DNA of 35,120 nucleotides. It comes from DASSUC01 sp035649895. GTDB taxonomy: Bacteria > Actinomycetota > Actinomycetes > Mycobacteriales > Micromonosporaceae. Shown here piece after piece: positions 7,800 through 14,991 of this stretch; positions within the stretch are counted from its first letter, which is position 1, and each line of letters begins with the position of its first letter. The position numbers and the translations under genes are program-made. The notes below the pieces were generated by a model that saw only the letters and a list, made by a program, of their open reading frames with translations, did not search any database and was not told the origin of the DNA. The stretch spans positions 1 to 35,120 of the forward strand of contig DASRIS010000116.1 in the NCBI GenBank assembly GCA_035649895.1, read 5' to 3'.

Positions 7800-7842
7800 A
7801 CAAAAAGTACGGCGACCGATCAACTTCGATCGGCCGCCGTAC
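7800..7842 (-). terminator. Intrinsic terminator after the yceI-like gene
   Basis: A 15-bp stem (7807-7821 and 7828-7842, one mismatch) with a 6-nt loop begins 28 nt after the stop at 7871. On the minus strand it is followed by TTTTTG. The same hairpin lies upstream of the ligase gene and should insulate it. Confidence 0.8.
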
Positions 7843-7870
7843 GCTGCCTGAGAGAAATCTGGCTTTGGTC

Positions 7871-8461
7871 CTACTCGGCCGGCGGGACCTGCCGGACCGC
7901 CTCGGCCTCGATCTCGATGGTCACCTTCTTGCCCACGAGCACGCCGCCGGTCTCCAGCGCCTGGTTCCAGGTGATGCCGAACCCCTCGCGGTCGATCTCG
8001 GTACGCGCGCTGAAGCCGACGACCTCCTGGCCCCACGGGCTGCGGGCGACGCCCTCGAAGTCCACCTTGAGGGTGACCTCGCGGGTCACGTCCTTGATGG
8101 TCAGGTCGCCGAGCAGGGTGAACGAGCCGCCCTCCAGGCTGGTGACCGCCTTGCTGCGGAAGGTCATGGCCGGGAAGGCCGCCACGTCGAGGAAGTCAGG
8201 GCTGCGCAGGTGGGCGTCGCGGTCGGGGGCGCCGGTGGTGATCGTCCCGGTCTCGATGCTGGCCGCGACCGCGGACTGTGCCGGGTCCTCGGCGATCGTG
8301 ACCTCACCAGCCACGCCCGTGAACGCGCCGCGGACCTTGCTCACCATCAGGTGGCGCGCGACGAACCCGACCCGGGTGTGGGCGGGGTCGATGACGAAGG
8401 TGCCCGGCGCGGGGATGGCGACGCCGTTGAAGGTACGGGTGGCGAGCGTCGGTGCAGTCAT
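7871..8461 (-). CDS. YceI family protein
   Basis: 196 aa, a lipocalin-like beta-barrel of the YceI family that binds isoprenoid or other lipid ligands. No signal peptide is visible, so this member is probably cytoplasmic. Family features are FVIDPAHTRVGFVARHLMVSKVRGAF near residues 21-46, the IETGTITTGAPDRDAHLRSPDFLDV block, FRSKAV, GDLTIKDVTREVTLKV and GFGITWNQALETGGVLVGKKVTIEIEAE at the end. The start is ATG at 8461 with GGAGG 10 nt upstream; the longer frame from 8527 crosses the promoter. It is divergent from a MarR regulator with a shared palindromic operator, which suggests MarR control. Confidence 0.92.
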   Translation of the reverse strand: MTAPTLATRTFNGVAIPAPGTFVIDPAHTRVGFVARHLMVSKVRGAFTGVAGEVTIAEDPAQSAVAASIETGTITTGAPDRDAHLRSPDFLDVAAFPAMTFRSKAVTSLEGGSFTLLGDLTIKDVTREVTLKVDFEGVARSPWGQEVVGFSARTEIDREGFGITWNQALETGGVLVGKKVTIEIEAEAVRQVPPAE

Positions 8462-8526
8462 GGGTGTCTGTCCTCCAGGTACTCGGTCAGCCGGTATGCA
8501 AACCCGAGCTGTTGTCTGACCCAGCA

Positions 8527-8566
8527 AATATACTCATGACAAAATTCCCCGTATCAACAGTTGATA
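8527..8566 (-). promoter_or_regulatory. Promoter and MarR operator between yceI-like and marR-like genes
   Basis: A perfect palindrome TATCAAC-A-GTTGATA spans 8552-8566. Its TTGATA arm on the minus strand can serve as a -35 box, 19 bp from a TATATT -10 box (8527-8532) directed at the yceI-like gene. The other side ends 11 bp before the MarR GTG start. A bound MarR dimer would block both genes. The symmetry is seen; the regulation is inferred. Confidence 0.65.
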
Positions 8567-8577
8567 GACTGTGACCC

Positions 8578-9072
8578 GTGACTCCTGACCTGCTCGACGA
8601 CCCCCGCATCACCGCGACCGGGCTCTTCGCTGAGGCCTTCACCGGGCTGACCGCGCGGATGTCCGAGCAGTTCGCCGAGCACGGCGTCTCGCTCATCGAG
8701 TTCGAGGTGCTGATCCGGCTCGCCCGCTCGCCCGGACAGCAGCTGCGGATGACCGACCTCGCGGCGCAGACCTCGCTCTCCACCAGCGGGGTCACCCGCG
8801 TCGTCGACCGGCTGGAGCGCTCCGGCCTGGTCTGCCGGTCGGCCTGCCCGACCGACCGGCGTAGCTCGTTCGCGGTGCTGACCGCGGCGGGCCGGGCCCG
8901 GCTGGCCGACGTGCTGCCCGGTCACCTCGCGCTGATCGACCGCTGGTTCACCGGCCTGCTGCGCCCCGAGCAGCTCGAGGCGCTGCTGGACGGCTTGCGT
9001 ACGGTGCGGGATGCGGTGCGGCCAGGCGCGACCGCCGGGGCGGTCGGCGACAACACCCCGGCCCGACACTGA
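8578..9072 (+). CDS. MarR family transcriptional regulator
   Basis: 164-aa winged-helix repressor. The order is an N-terminal dimer helix (about 10-35), SLIEFEVLIRLARSPGQQLRMTDLA (about 38-62), the recognition helix STSGVTRVVDRLERSGLV (about 68-85) and the wing with the family signature CPTDRRSSFAVLTAAGRA (about 89-107), then C-terminal dimer helices. It starts at GTG 8578. There is no SD, and a TAGACT -10-like hexamer lies at 8565-8570, so the transcript may be leaderless. It probably represses itself and the divergent yceI-like gene through the palindrome at 8552-8566. The ligand cannot be read from the sequence. Confidence 0.92.
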   Translation: MTPDLLDDPRITATGLFAEAFTGLTARMSEQFAEHGVSLIEFEVLIRLARSPGQQLRMTDLAAQTSLSTSGVTRVVDRLERSGLVCRSACPTDRRSSFAVLTAAGRARLADVLPGHLALIDRWFTGLLRPEQLEALLDGLRTVRDAVRPGATAGAVGDNTPARH

Positions 9073-9185
9073 GCCGACGGCAAGCCAAGGCAGCAGAGCG
9101 TGCGGTGAGCTCAGGGCCAGCGACCGAGGCGCACCAACGGCAGGGAGGGCGCGCCTGCGTTACGGCGTACCCATGGTCGATGATC

Positions 9186-10337
9186 TTACAGGCCGAGCTC
9201 GCGGGCGATGACCATGCGCTGGATCTCTGACGTGCCCTCGCCGATCTCCAGCACCTTGGCGTCCCGCCAGAACCGGCCCACCGGGAACTCGTTCATGAAG
9301 CCGTAGCCGCCGTGCACCTGGGTCGCCGCCCGGGCGTTGGCCACCGCGGCCTCACTGGCGTGCAGCTTGGCGATGGCGGCCTGCCGCTTGAAGGGCTCCC
9401 CGGCCAGCAGCCGGGCCGCCGCGTCGTAGTACGCCAGCCGCGCGGTGTGCGCCCGCATCTCCATGTCCGCGATCATGAACTGGATCGCCTGGAAGTTGGC
9501 GATCGGCTGGCCGAACGCGTGGCGCTGCCGGGCGTAGCGCAGGGACTCGTCCACGCAGCCCTGGGCGAGCCCCACCGCGAGCGCGGCGATCGCGATCCGC
9601 CCCTCGTCGAGGATCCGCAGGAACTGGGCGAAGCCCCGACCGCGCTCGCCGAGCAGGTTGCCGGCGGGCACTCGTACGTCGTCGAAGCTCAGCTCGTGGG
9701 TGTCCGAGGCGCACCAGCCGACCTTCGAGTAGCCCGGCTGCACCGTGAAGCCGGGCGTGCCGGACGGCACGATGATCGTGGAGATCTCCTTGGTCCCGTC
9801 CGGGTTGGTGCCGGTGACCGCGGTGACCGTGACCAGGACCGTGATGTCGGTGCCGGAGTTTGTGATGAGCGCCTTCGACCCGTTGACCACCCAGCTGTCC
9901 CCGTCCAGCACCGCGCGGGTCTGGGTGCCCCCGGCGTCTGAGCCGAAGCCCGGCTCGGTCAGGCCGAACGCGGCGAGCGCCTCCCCTGAGACCAGCCGCG
10001 GCAGCCACTGCCGCTTCTGCTCGTCGGTGCCGTACCGGTAGATCGGCATCGCGCCGAGCGAGATCGCCGCCTCCAGCGTGATCGCCACCGACGAGTCGAC
10101 CCGGGCCAGCTCCTCCAAGGCCACGCAGAGCGCGAAGTAGTCGCCGCCCATGCCGCCGTACTCCTCGCCGAAGGGCAGGCCGAACAGGCCCATCTTGCCC
10201 ATCTGGCGAATGATCTCGTACGGGAACGCGTGCCGCTCGTAGTAGTCCCCGATCACCGGGGCGACCACCTCACGGGCGAACTCGGCAACGGTCTGCCGCA
10301 GTGCCTCGTGCTCGGCGTCGAGTCGGAAGTTGAGCAT
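9186..10337 (-). CDS. Acyl-CoA dehydrogenase, probably of branched-chain (leucine) catabolism
   Basis: 383-aa FAD enzyme that oxidises an acyl-CoA to the 2-enoyl-CoA and passes electrons to ETF. The domains are in normal order: N-terminal helical (to about 115), beta middle domain with AFGLTEPGFGSDAGGTQT and WVVNGSKALITNSG, and C-terminal helical domain with RIAIAALAVGLAQGCVDESL, RQRHAFGQPIANFQAIQFMIADM and ATQVHGGYGFMNEFPVGRF. Glu367 in GEGTSEIQ occupies the usual catalytic-base position of medium/short-chain members. It is the last gene of the carboxylase / HMG-CoA lyase operon, which suggests isovaleryl-CoA or a related acyl-CoA as substrate. Start is ATG at 10337, 19 nt after the carboxyltransferase stop. 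Confidence 0.92.
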   Translation of the reverse strand: MLNFRLDAEHEALRQTVAEFAREVVAPVIGDYYERHAFPYEIIRQMGKMGLFGLPFGEEYGGMGGDYFALCVALEELARVDSSVAITLEAAISLGAMPIYRYGTDEQKRQWLPRLVSGEALAAFGLTEPGFGSDAGGTQTRAVLDGDSWVVNGSKALITNSGTDITVLVTVTAVTGTNPDGTKEISTIIVPSGTPGFTVQPGYSKVGWCASDTHELSFDDVRVPAGNLLGERGRGFAQFLRILDEGRIAIAALAVGLAQGCVDESLRYARQRHAFGQPIANFQAIQFMIADMEMRAHTARLAYYDAAARLLAGEPFKRQAAIAKLHASEAAVANARAATQVHGGYGFMNEFPVGRFWRDAKVLEIGEGTSEIQRMVIARELGL

Positions 10338-10356
10338 GTTGATCCCGTTCCCTCGG

Positions 10357-11889
10357 TCAGACCGGCGTCACACCGTGGCGGCGCCGGGAGAAGTGCCGGT
10401 CCTTGCCGCGGGCGAGGGCGAACCGGCGGACCAGCTCGGCGCGCAGCTCGGAGGGCAGGACGATGGTGTCGACCACGAGCTCGCTCGCGAGCCGGACGAT
10501 GTCGATGTCGCGCTCGTACTCCTCCCGCCGGGCGGCCACGAACTCGGCCTGCTCCGCCGGGTCCCGCAGCGCGGCGATCTTGTTGGCGTAGACCGCGTTC
10601 ACCGCGGCCTCCGCGCCCATCACCGCGATCTTCGCGGTGGGCAGGGCGATCGTGGCGTCCGGCTCGAAGCCGGGCCCGGCCATCGCATAGAGACCCGCGC
10701 CGTACGCCTTGCGCACCACAACACAGATCTTGGGTACGGTCGCCTCCGAGATCGCGGTGATCATCTTGGCCCCGTGCCGGATGATGCCCTGCTTCTCCAC
10801 TGCCGTGCCGACCATGAACCCCGGCACGTCGGAGAGGAAGAGCAGGGGCACGTTGAACGCGTCGCACAGCTGCACGAACCGGGTGGCCTTGTCCGCCGAG
10901 TCGACGAAGAGCACGCCGCCCTTGAACATCGAGTTGTTCGCGACGACCCCGACGACCTCGCCGGCCAGGCGCCCGAAGCCGACGGTGACCTCGCGCGCCC
11001 ACAGCGGCTGGATCTCGAAGTAGCTGTCCTCGTCGAGCAGGCCGCGCACGTAGCGGCGCATGTCAAAGGCCTGGCGCTCGCTCGCCGGCACCAGGGCCGC
11101 GAGGTCCACGTTGGACGGCGCCGCGACCGGCGTCGCCGCCGGCGGCGCCTGCTGCCAGTTGGACGGCAGGTAGGACAGGTAGCGCCGGACCACCGCCAGC
11201 GCCTCGTCCTCGTCCTTACAGAGGAAGTGGCCGCAGCCGGACTCCACGCAGTGCACCCGGGCGCCGCCCATCTGCTCCAGCGTGGTCTTCTCCCCGGTGA
11301 CCATCTCGACCATCCGGTCCGAGCCGAGGTACATCGAAGCGTTGCCGTCGACCATCGCGACCACGTCGCAGAACGCCGGGATATAGGCCCCGCCCGCCGC
11401 TGACGGGCCGAACAGCGCGCACACCTGCGGCACCGAGCCGGAGGCGCGGACCTGGTTCCAGAAGATGCGCCCGGCCCCGCGCCGGCCCGGGAACAGGTCG
11501 ACCTGGTCGGTGATGCGGGCGCCGGCCGAGTCCACCAGGTAGATCATTGGTACGCCGGACCCGTACGCGGTCTCGATCGTCCTGATGATCTTCTCGACGG
11601 TACGCGCGCCCCAGGAGCCGGCCTTGACGGTCGAGTCGTTGGCCATCAGGCAGACCGGGCGGCCGTCCACCGTCGCCGACCCGGTGACCACCCCGTCCGC
11701 CGGCAGCCCGTCGGCGAGCGCGTTGGCGAAGGCCCCGTCCTCGACGAACGAGCCCTCGTCCACCAGGCGGGCGATGCGCTCGCGGGCGAACAGCTTGCCC
11801 CGCGCGGCGTTGGCGGCGTGGTACCGGTCCGCCCCGCCGGCGCGGGTGCGCTTACGCAGCTGCTCGAGTGCTTCCGCGTCCACCGTCAC
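10357..11889 (-). CDS. Acyl-CoA carboxylase, carboxyltransferase (beta) subunit
   Basis: 510 aa from the GTG at 11889. It transfers CO2 from carboxybiotin to an acyl-CoA; with HMG-CoA lyase alongside, methylcrotonyl-CoA is the likeliest substrate. Both crotonase-like halves are present: the N-half with RGKLFARERIARLVDEGSF, YLVDSAGARITDQVDLFPG and GPSAAGGAYIPAFCD, and the C-half with LFLSDVPGFMVGTAVEKQGI, RHGAKMITAISEATVPKI and AYGAGLYAMAG (oxyanion glycines), ending with RRHGVTPV. I chose 11889 because GGGAGG precedes it; GTG at 11907 is an alternative. A TetR-operator-like palindrome lies just upstream (11913-11926), so this gene may have its own promoter inside the operon. Confidence 0.92.
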   Translation of the reverse strand: MTVDAEALEQLRKRTRAGGADRYHAANAARGKLFARERIARLVDEGSFVEDGAFANALADGLPADGVVTGSATVDGRPVCLMANDSTVKAGSWGARTVEKIIRTIETAYGSGVPMIYLVDSAGARITDQVDLFPGRRGAGRIFWNQVRASGSVPQVCALFGPSAAGGAYIPAFCDVVAMVDGNASMYLGSDRMVEMVTGEKTTLEQMGGARVHCVESGCGHFLCKDEDEALAVVRRYLSYLPSNWQQAPPAATPVAAPSNVDLAALVPASERQAFDMRRYVRGLLDEDSYFEIQPLWAREVTVGFGRLAGEVVGVVANNSMFKGGVLFVDSADKATRFVQLCDAFNVPLLFLSDVPGFMVGTAVEKQGIIRHGAKMITAISEATVPKICVVVRKAYGAGLYAMAGPGFEPDATIALPTAKIAVMGAEAAVNAVYANKIAALRDPAEQAEFVAARREEYERDIDIVRLASELVVDTIVLPSELRAELVRRFALARGKDRHFSRRRHGVTPV

Positions 11890-11912
11890 GCCCGCCGCCC
11901 CTCCCACACACC

Positions 11913-11926
11913 TGAACGATCGTTAG
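11913..11926. promoter_or_regulatory. TetR operator candidate, copy 2 (TGAACGATCGTTAG)
   Basis: It contains the perfect palindrome AACGATCGTT and matches the site before the TetR gene (14929-14942) at 11 of 14 bases. It lies in the 60-bp gap between the HMG-CoA lyase stop and the carboxyltransferase start. Confidence 0.6.
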
Positions 11927-11966
11927 GGTATCGCACGGCGACCGCGCCTGGCGACCGGCGGCAGCG

Positions 11967-12881
11967 TCACGGCGCGACCGTGCGGGTACGCGGGCCGGCC
12001 CGCAGCACCCCCGAGGGCAGCTCCCGGCGGACCAACCGCTCGGCCAGCCGGGCCGCCTCCAGCAGCGCATCAAGGTCGATCCCGGTCTCGATGCCCATGT
12101 CGTGCAGCATGTGCACGACCTCCTCGGTGGCCACGTTCCCGGTGGCCCCGGGTGCGTAGGGGCACCCACCCAGGCCGCCGACGCTCGCGTCGTACTCGGT
12201 GATGCCCAGCTCCAGGGCGGTGAGCATGTTGGCGAGCGCCGTACCCCTGGTGTTGTGGAAGTGCAGCAGCAGCGGGACCCGCGGGTGGCGCTCGCGCACG
12301 GCGGTGACCACCTCGCGCACCCGGCGCGGGGTGGCCATGCCGGTGGTGTCGCCGAAGGCGACCCGGTCGGCGCCGTCGGCGACCGCCCGGTCCACGATGG
12401 CAGCCACCCGCGCCGGGTCGATATCCCCCTCGTACGGGCAGCCGAAGCTCGTCGCGATGGTCACCTCGACGGTCGCGCCCGCCTCGTGCAGCGGCCCGAC
12501 CAGCGCGGCGATGTCGTCGAGCGACTCGGCGGTGCTGCGGTTGACGTTCTTGCGGTTGTGCGTGTCGGAGGCGGAGACCACCACCTCGATATCGGTGAAG
12601 CCCGCCGCCAGCGCCCGCTGCGCCCCGCGCGAGTTGGGCACCAGCGCGCTGTAACGCACCGCGTCGCTCTTCTCCGCCTGCCGCCACACCTCGTCCGCGT
12701 CGGCCATCTGCGGGATCACCATCGGGTGCACGAAGGAGACCGCCTCGATCCGCCGTACCCCGGTGCGGGCCAGCGCGGCCAGCAGCGCGACCTTGGCCGC
12801 GGTCGGCACCGGCGCCTCGTTCTGGAGCCCGTCGCGCGGCCCTACCTCGCGGATCTCCACCCGGTTCGGCAGCTCACCCAT
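11967..12881 (-). CDS. Hydroxymethylglutaryl-CoA lyase
   Basis: 304-aa TIM-barrel enzyme that splits HMG-CoA into acetyl-CoA and acetoacetate, the last step of leucine breakdown. Signature motifs are EVGPRDGLQNE (residues about 12-22), AVSFVHPMVIPQMADADEV, SASDTHNRKNVNRS, ATSFGCPYEGD, FGDTTGMATP, the metal ligands in LLHFHNTRG and the catalytic Cys loop GGLGGCPYAPGATGNVATE near residue 240. The start is ATG at 12881 with GGGAG close upstream. It lies 53 nt after the biotin carboxylase. That gap is too short for a missing biotin-carrier domain. Confidence 0.94.
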   Translation of the reverse strand: MGELPNRVEIREVGPRDGLQNEAPVPTAAKVALLAALARTGVRRIEAVSFVHPMVIPQMADADEVWRQAEKSDAVRYSALVPNSRGAQRALAAGFTDIEVVVSASDTHNRKNVNRSTAESLDDIAALVGPLHEAGATVEVTIATSFGCPYEGDIDPARVAAIVDRAVADGADRVAFGDTTGMATPRRVREVVTAVRERHPRVPLLLHFHNTRGTALANMLTALELGITEYDASVGGLGGCPYAPGATGNVATEEVVHMLHDMGIETGIDLDALLEAARLAERLVRRELPSGVLRAGPRTRTVAP

Positions 12882-12934
12882 GTCACTCCCGTGGTACGCG
12901 CGCCGGCGCGTTGGCCAGCGCGCGTTGGTCAGCG

Positions 12935-14272
12935 TCAGCGCAATCGGCCGACGATGCCGGTGTCGTAGTCACCGGACACAAACTCATCGTGCACCAGCAG
13001 CTCGGCAAAGAACGGCAGGTTGCACTTTGGCCCGGCGATCTCGAACGCGGCGACCGCGGCCCGGGCCCGCTCCAGCGCCTGCGCCCGGTCGGCTCCGGAT
13101 ACGACGAGCTTGGCCAGCAGCGAGTCGTAGAACGGTGTGACCGTGTTGCCAGCCACATACCCCGAGTCGACCCGCACGCCGGGCCCGGCCGGCTCGACCC
13201 AGGTCGCGATGGTCCCCGGACCGGGCAGGAACCGCTTCGGGTCCTCCGCGTTCACCCGCAGCTCGATCGCGTGCCCGGCCGGCGCCAGCGCGTCCGGGTC
13301 GAAGCCCGGGTCCAGCCCGGCGGCGACGCGCAGCTGCGCCTCGACCAGGTCCACGCCGTAGACCAGCTCGGTCACCGGGTGCTCCACCTGCAGCCGGGTG
13401 TTCATCTCCAGGAAGAAGAACTCGCCCGTGCCCGGGTCGAGCAGGCACTCGACCGTGCCGGCGTTGCGGTAGCCGACCGCCTCGCCGGCCCGCACCGCCG
13501 CCGCCAGCAGGCGCTGGCGCAGCTGCGGGGAGACCGCCGGGGACGGGGACTCCTCGACCAGCTTCTGGTTGCGCCGCTGCACCGAGCACTCCCGCTCGCC
13601 GAGCGCCACCACCCGGCCGTCGGCCAACCCCAGGATCTGCACCTCCACGTGGCGCACCCGGGGGAAGAACCGCTCGATCAGCACCGAGCCGTCGCCGAAC
13701 ATGCGCTCGGCAAAACCGCGCACCTTCTCGTACTCGGTGCGCAGCGCCGCCGGGTCGGCGACCGCGGCCATGCCCATGCCGCCGCCGCCGGCCGCCGCCT
13801 TGACCATCACCGGGTAGCCGATCTCCGCTGCCGCGCCGAGCGCGGCGTCAACGTCCGCCGCCGGGTCGGTGGTCCCGGGCGCGACCGGCACCCCGGCCGC
13901 CGCCATCAGGTTGCGCGCATTGATCTTGTCGCCCATCGCCGCGATCGCGTCCGCGCCGGGCCCGACCCATACCAGGCCACAATCCGCAACGGTACGGGCG
14001 AAGTCGGCGTTCTCGGAGAGGAAGCCGTAGCCGGGGTGCACCGCCTGCGCCCCGGTCGCCTTGGCGGCGGCCAGGATCGCCTCCACGTTGCGGTAGGACT
14101 GCGCCGGGTTCGCCGGCCCCAGCAGCACCGCCTCGTCGGCCTCGGCCACGAACGGCAGCGCCGCGTCCGCCTCCGAGTAGACGGCCACCGTGCGGACCCC
14201 GAGCCGCCGCGCGGTACGGATGACCCGCCGCGCGATCTCGCCCCGGTTCGCGACCAGCAGCGACTCGATCAC
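12935..14272 (-). CDS. Biotin carboxylase subunit of an acyl-CoA carboxylase, without carrier domain
   Basis: 445 aa, an ATP-grasp enzyme that carboxylates biotin with bicarbonate. It has the N-terminal preATP-grasp fold (SLLVANRGEIARRVIRTARR), HPGYGFLSENADFA, the Gly-rich ATP loop KAAAGGGGMGM, IERFFPRVRHVEVQI, ERECSVQRRNQKLVEE, the catalytic EMNTRLQVEHPVTE and the C-terminal domain ending at TGIVGRLR. Actinobacterial methylcrotonyl or acyl-CoA alpha subunits normally continue for 150-220 more residues to a biotinyl domain. This one stops at AccC size, and no biotin-attachment (AMKM-like) motif is found in the operon. Its GTG start shares GTGA with the TetR stop, with GGGAGGAG inside the TetR gene, so translation is coupled. 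Confidence 0.93.
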   Translation of the reverse strand: MIESLLVANRGEIARRVIRTARRLGVRTVAVYSEADAALPFVAEADEAVLLGPANPAQSYRNVEAILAAAKATGAQAVHPGYGFLSENADFARTVADCGLVWVGPGADAIAAMGDKINARNLMAAAGVPVAPGTTDPAADVDAALGAAAEIGYPVMVKAAAGGGGMGMAAVADPAALRTEYEKVRGFAERMFGDGSVLIERFFPRVRHVEVQILGLADGRVVALGERECSVQRRNQKLVEESPSPAVSPQLRQRLLAAAVRAGEAVGYRNAGTVECLLDPGTGEFFFLEMNTRLQVEHPVTELVYGVDLVEAQLRVAAGLDPGFDPDALAPAGHAIELRVNAEDPKRFLPGPGTIATWVEPAGPGVRVDSGYVAGNTVTPFYDSLLAKLVVSGADRAQALERARAAVAAFEIAGPKCNLPFFAELLVHDEFVSGDYDTGIVGRLR

Positions 14273-14895
14273 TTCTCGACTCCTCCCAGCAGGGCCGCCA
14301 GGGCGGCCTCTCGCAGCAGTGTGGCCCGGCGGGAGCGGTCCAGCTCGCCGCCGAGGAACGGCGTCGAGTTCATCAGACCGAACGCCGCGTGCGCCAGCAC
14401 CCGGGCCTCGCCGGCCACCAGCTCGCCGCGCAGCGCCGTCAGCACCCCGACCCACTCCTCCACGTATAGACGCTGGAGCTGGCGCACCCGGCGCCGCGGC
14501 TCCTCCGGCAGCCGGTCCAGCTCATGCAGGTGCAGCGCGATCACGGCCGGCTGGGCCAGAGCGAACTCGACGTGGAAGTCGACCAGCGCCTCCAACGCAG
14601 CCCGGGCGTTGGCGGGATGCGTCGCCACCCGCGCCTGGCCGCCGGCGAGCAGGCGCTCGCTGACCGGCATGAGCGCCGCGACGAGCATCGCCTCCTTCCC
14701 GGCGAAGTGATGGTAGAGGGCCGGCCCGGTCACCCCGGCCGCCGCCCCGATGTCGTCCATGGACACCCCGTGGTAGCCGCGCTGCGCAAACAGGGCCATC
14801 GCGATCTCTAAGATCTCGTCCCGGCGGGTACGCCGCCGCGCCGCCCTGGCTGCCTGCTGGCGCACTTGGTGCTGGCCCACCTGGTCTACCGCCAC
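14269..14895 (-). CDS. TetR family transcriptional regulator of the leucine/acyl-CoA operon
   Basis: 208 aa. The N-terminal HTH has RRDEILEIAMALFAQRGYHG (about 24-43), SMDDIGAAAGVTGPALYHHFAGKEAML (about 45-71); the C-terminal helical domain should bind an acyl-CoA-type ligand. It is the first gene of the operon and overlaps the biotin carboxylase gene by 4 bp, so regulator and enzymes are made together. An operator-like palindrome (14929-14942) lies 34 bp before its start. The start is GTG at 14895; a second GTG at 14880 is possible. Context suggests it represses leucine or related acyl-CoA catabolism until a CoA thioester builds up. Confidence 0.9.
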   Translation of the reverse strand: MAVDQVGQHQVRQQAARAARRRTRRDEILEIAMALFAQRGYHGVSMDDIGAAAGVTGPALYHHFAGKEAMLVAALMPVSERLLAGGQARVATHPANARAALEALVDFHVEFALAQPAVIALHLHELDRLPEEPRRRVRQLQRLYVEEWVGVLTALRGELVAGEARVLAHAAFGLMNSTPFLGGELDRSRRATLLREAALAALLGGVEK

Positions 14896-14928
14896 CCGGT
14901 CAGCCTAACCGGGATGCCACGGCGGAAC

Positions 14929-14942
14929 TGAACGAACGTTAA
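14929..14942. promoter_or_regulatory. TetR operator candidate, copy 1 (TGAACGAACGTTAA)
   Basis: It lies between the TetR gene and the divergent lipoprotein gene, and shares TGAACGAxCGTTA with the site at 11913-11926. The core is AACG-NN-CGTT with complementary outer T/A. It could regulate both divergent genes. Confidence 0.6.
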
Positions 14943-14991
14943 TGGCCCCGTCCGCCGGGAACGGGGCACCCGCCTGGTGCCTCTGACCGGC

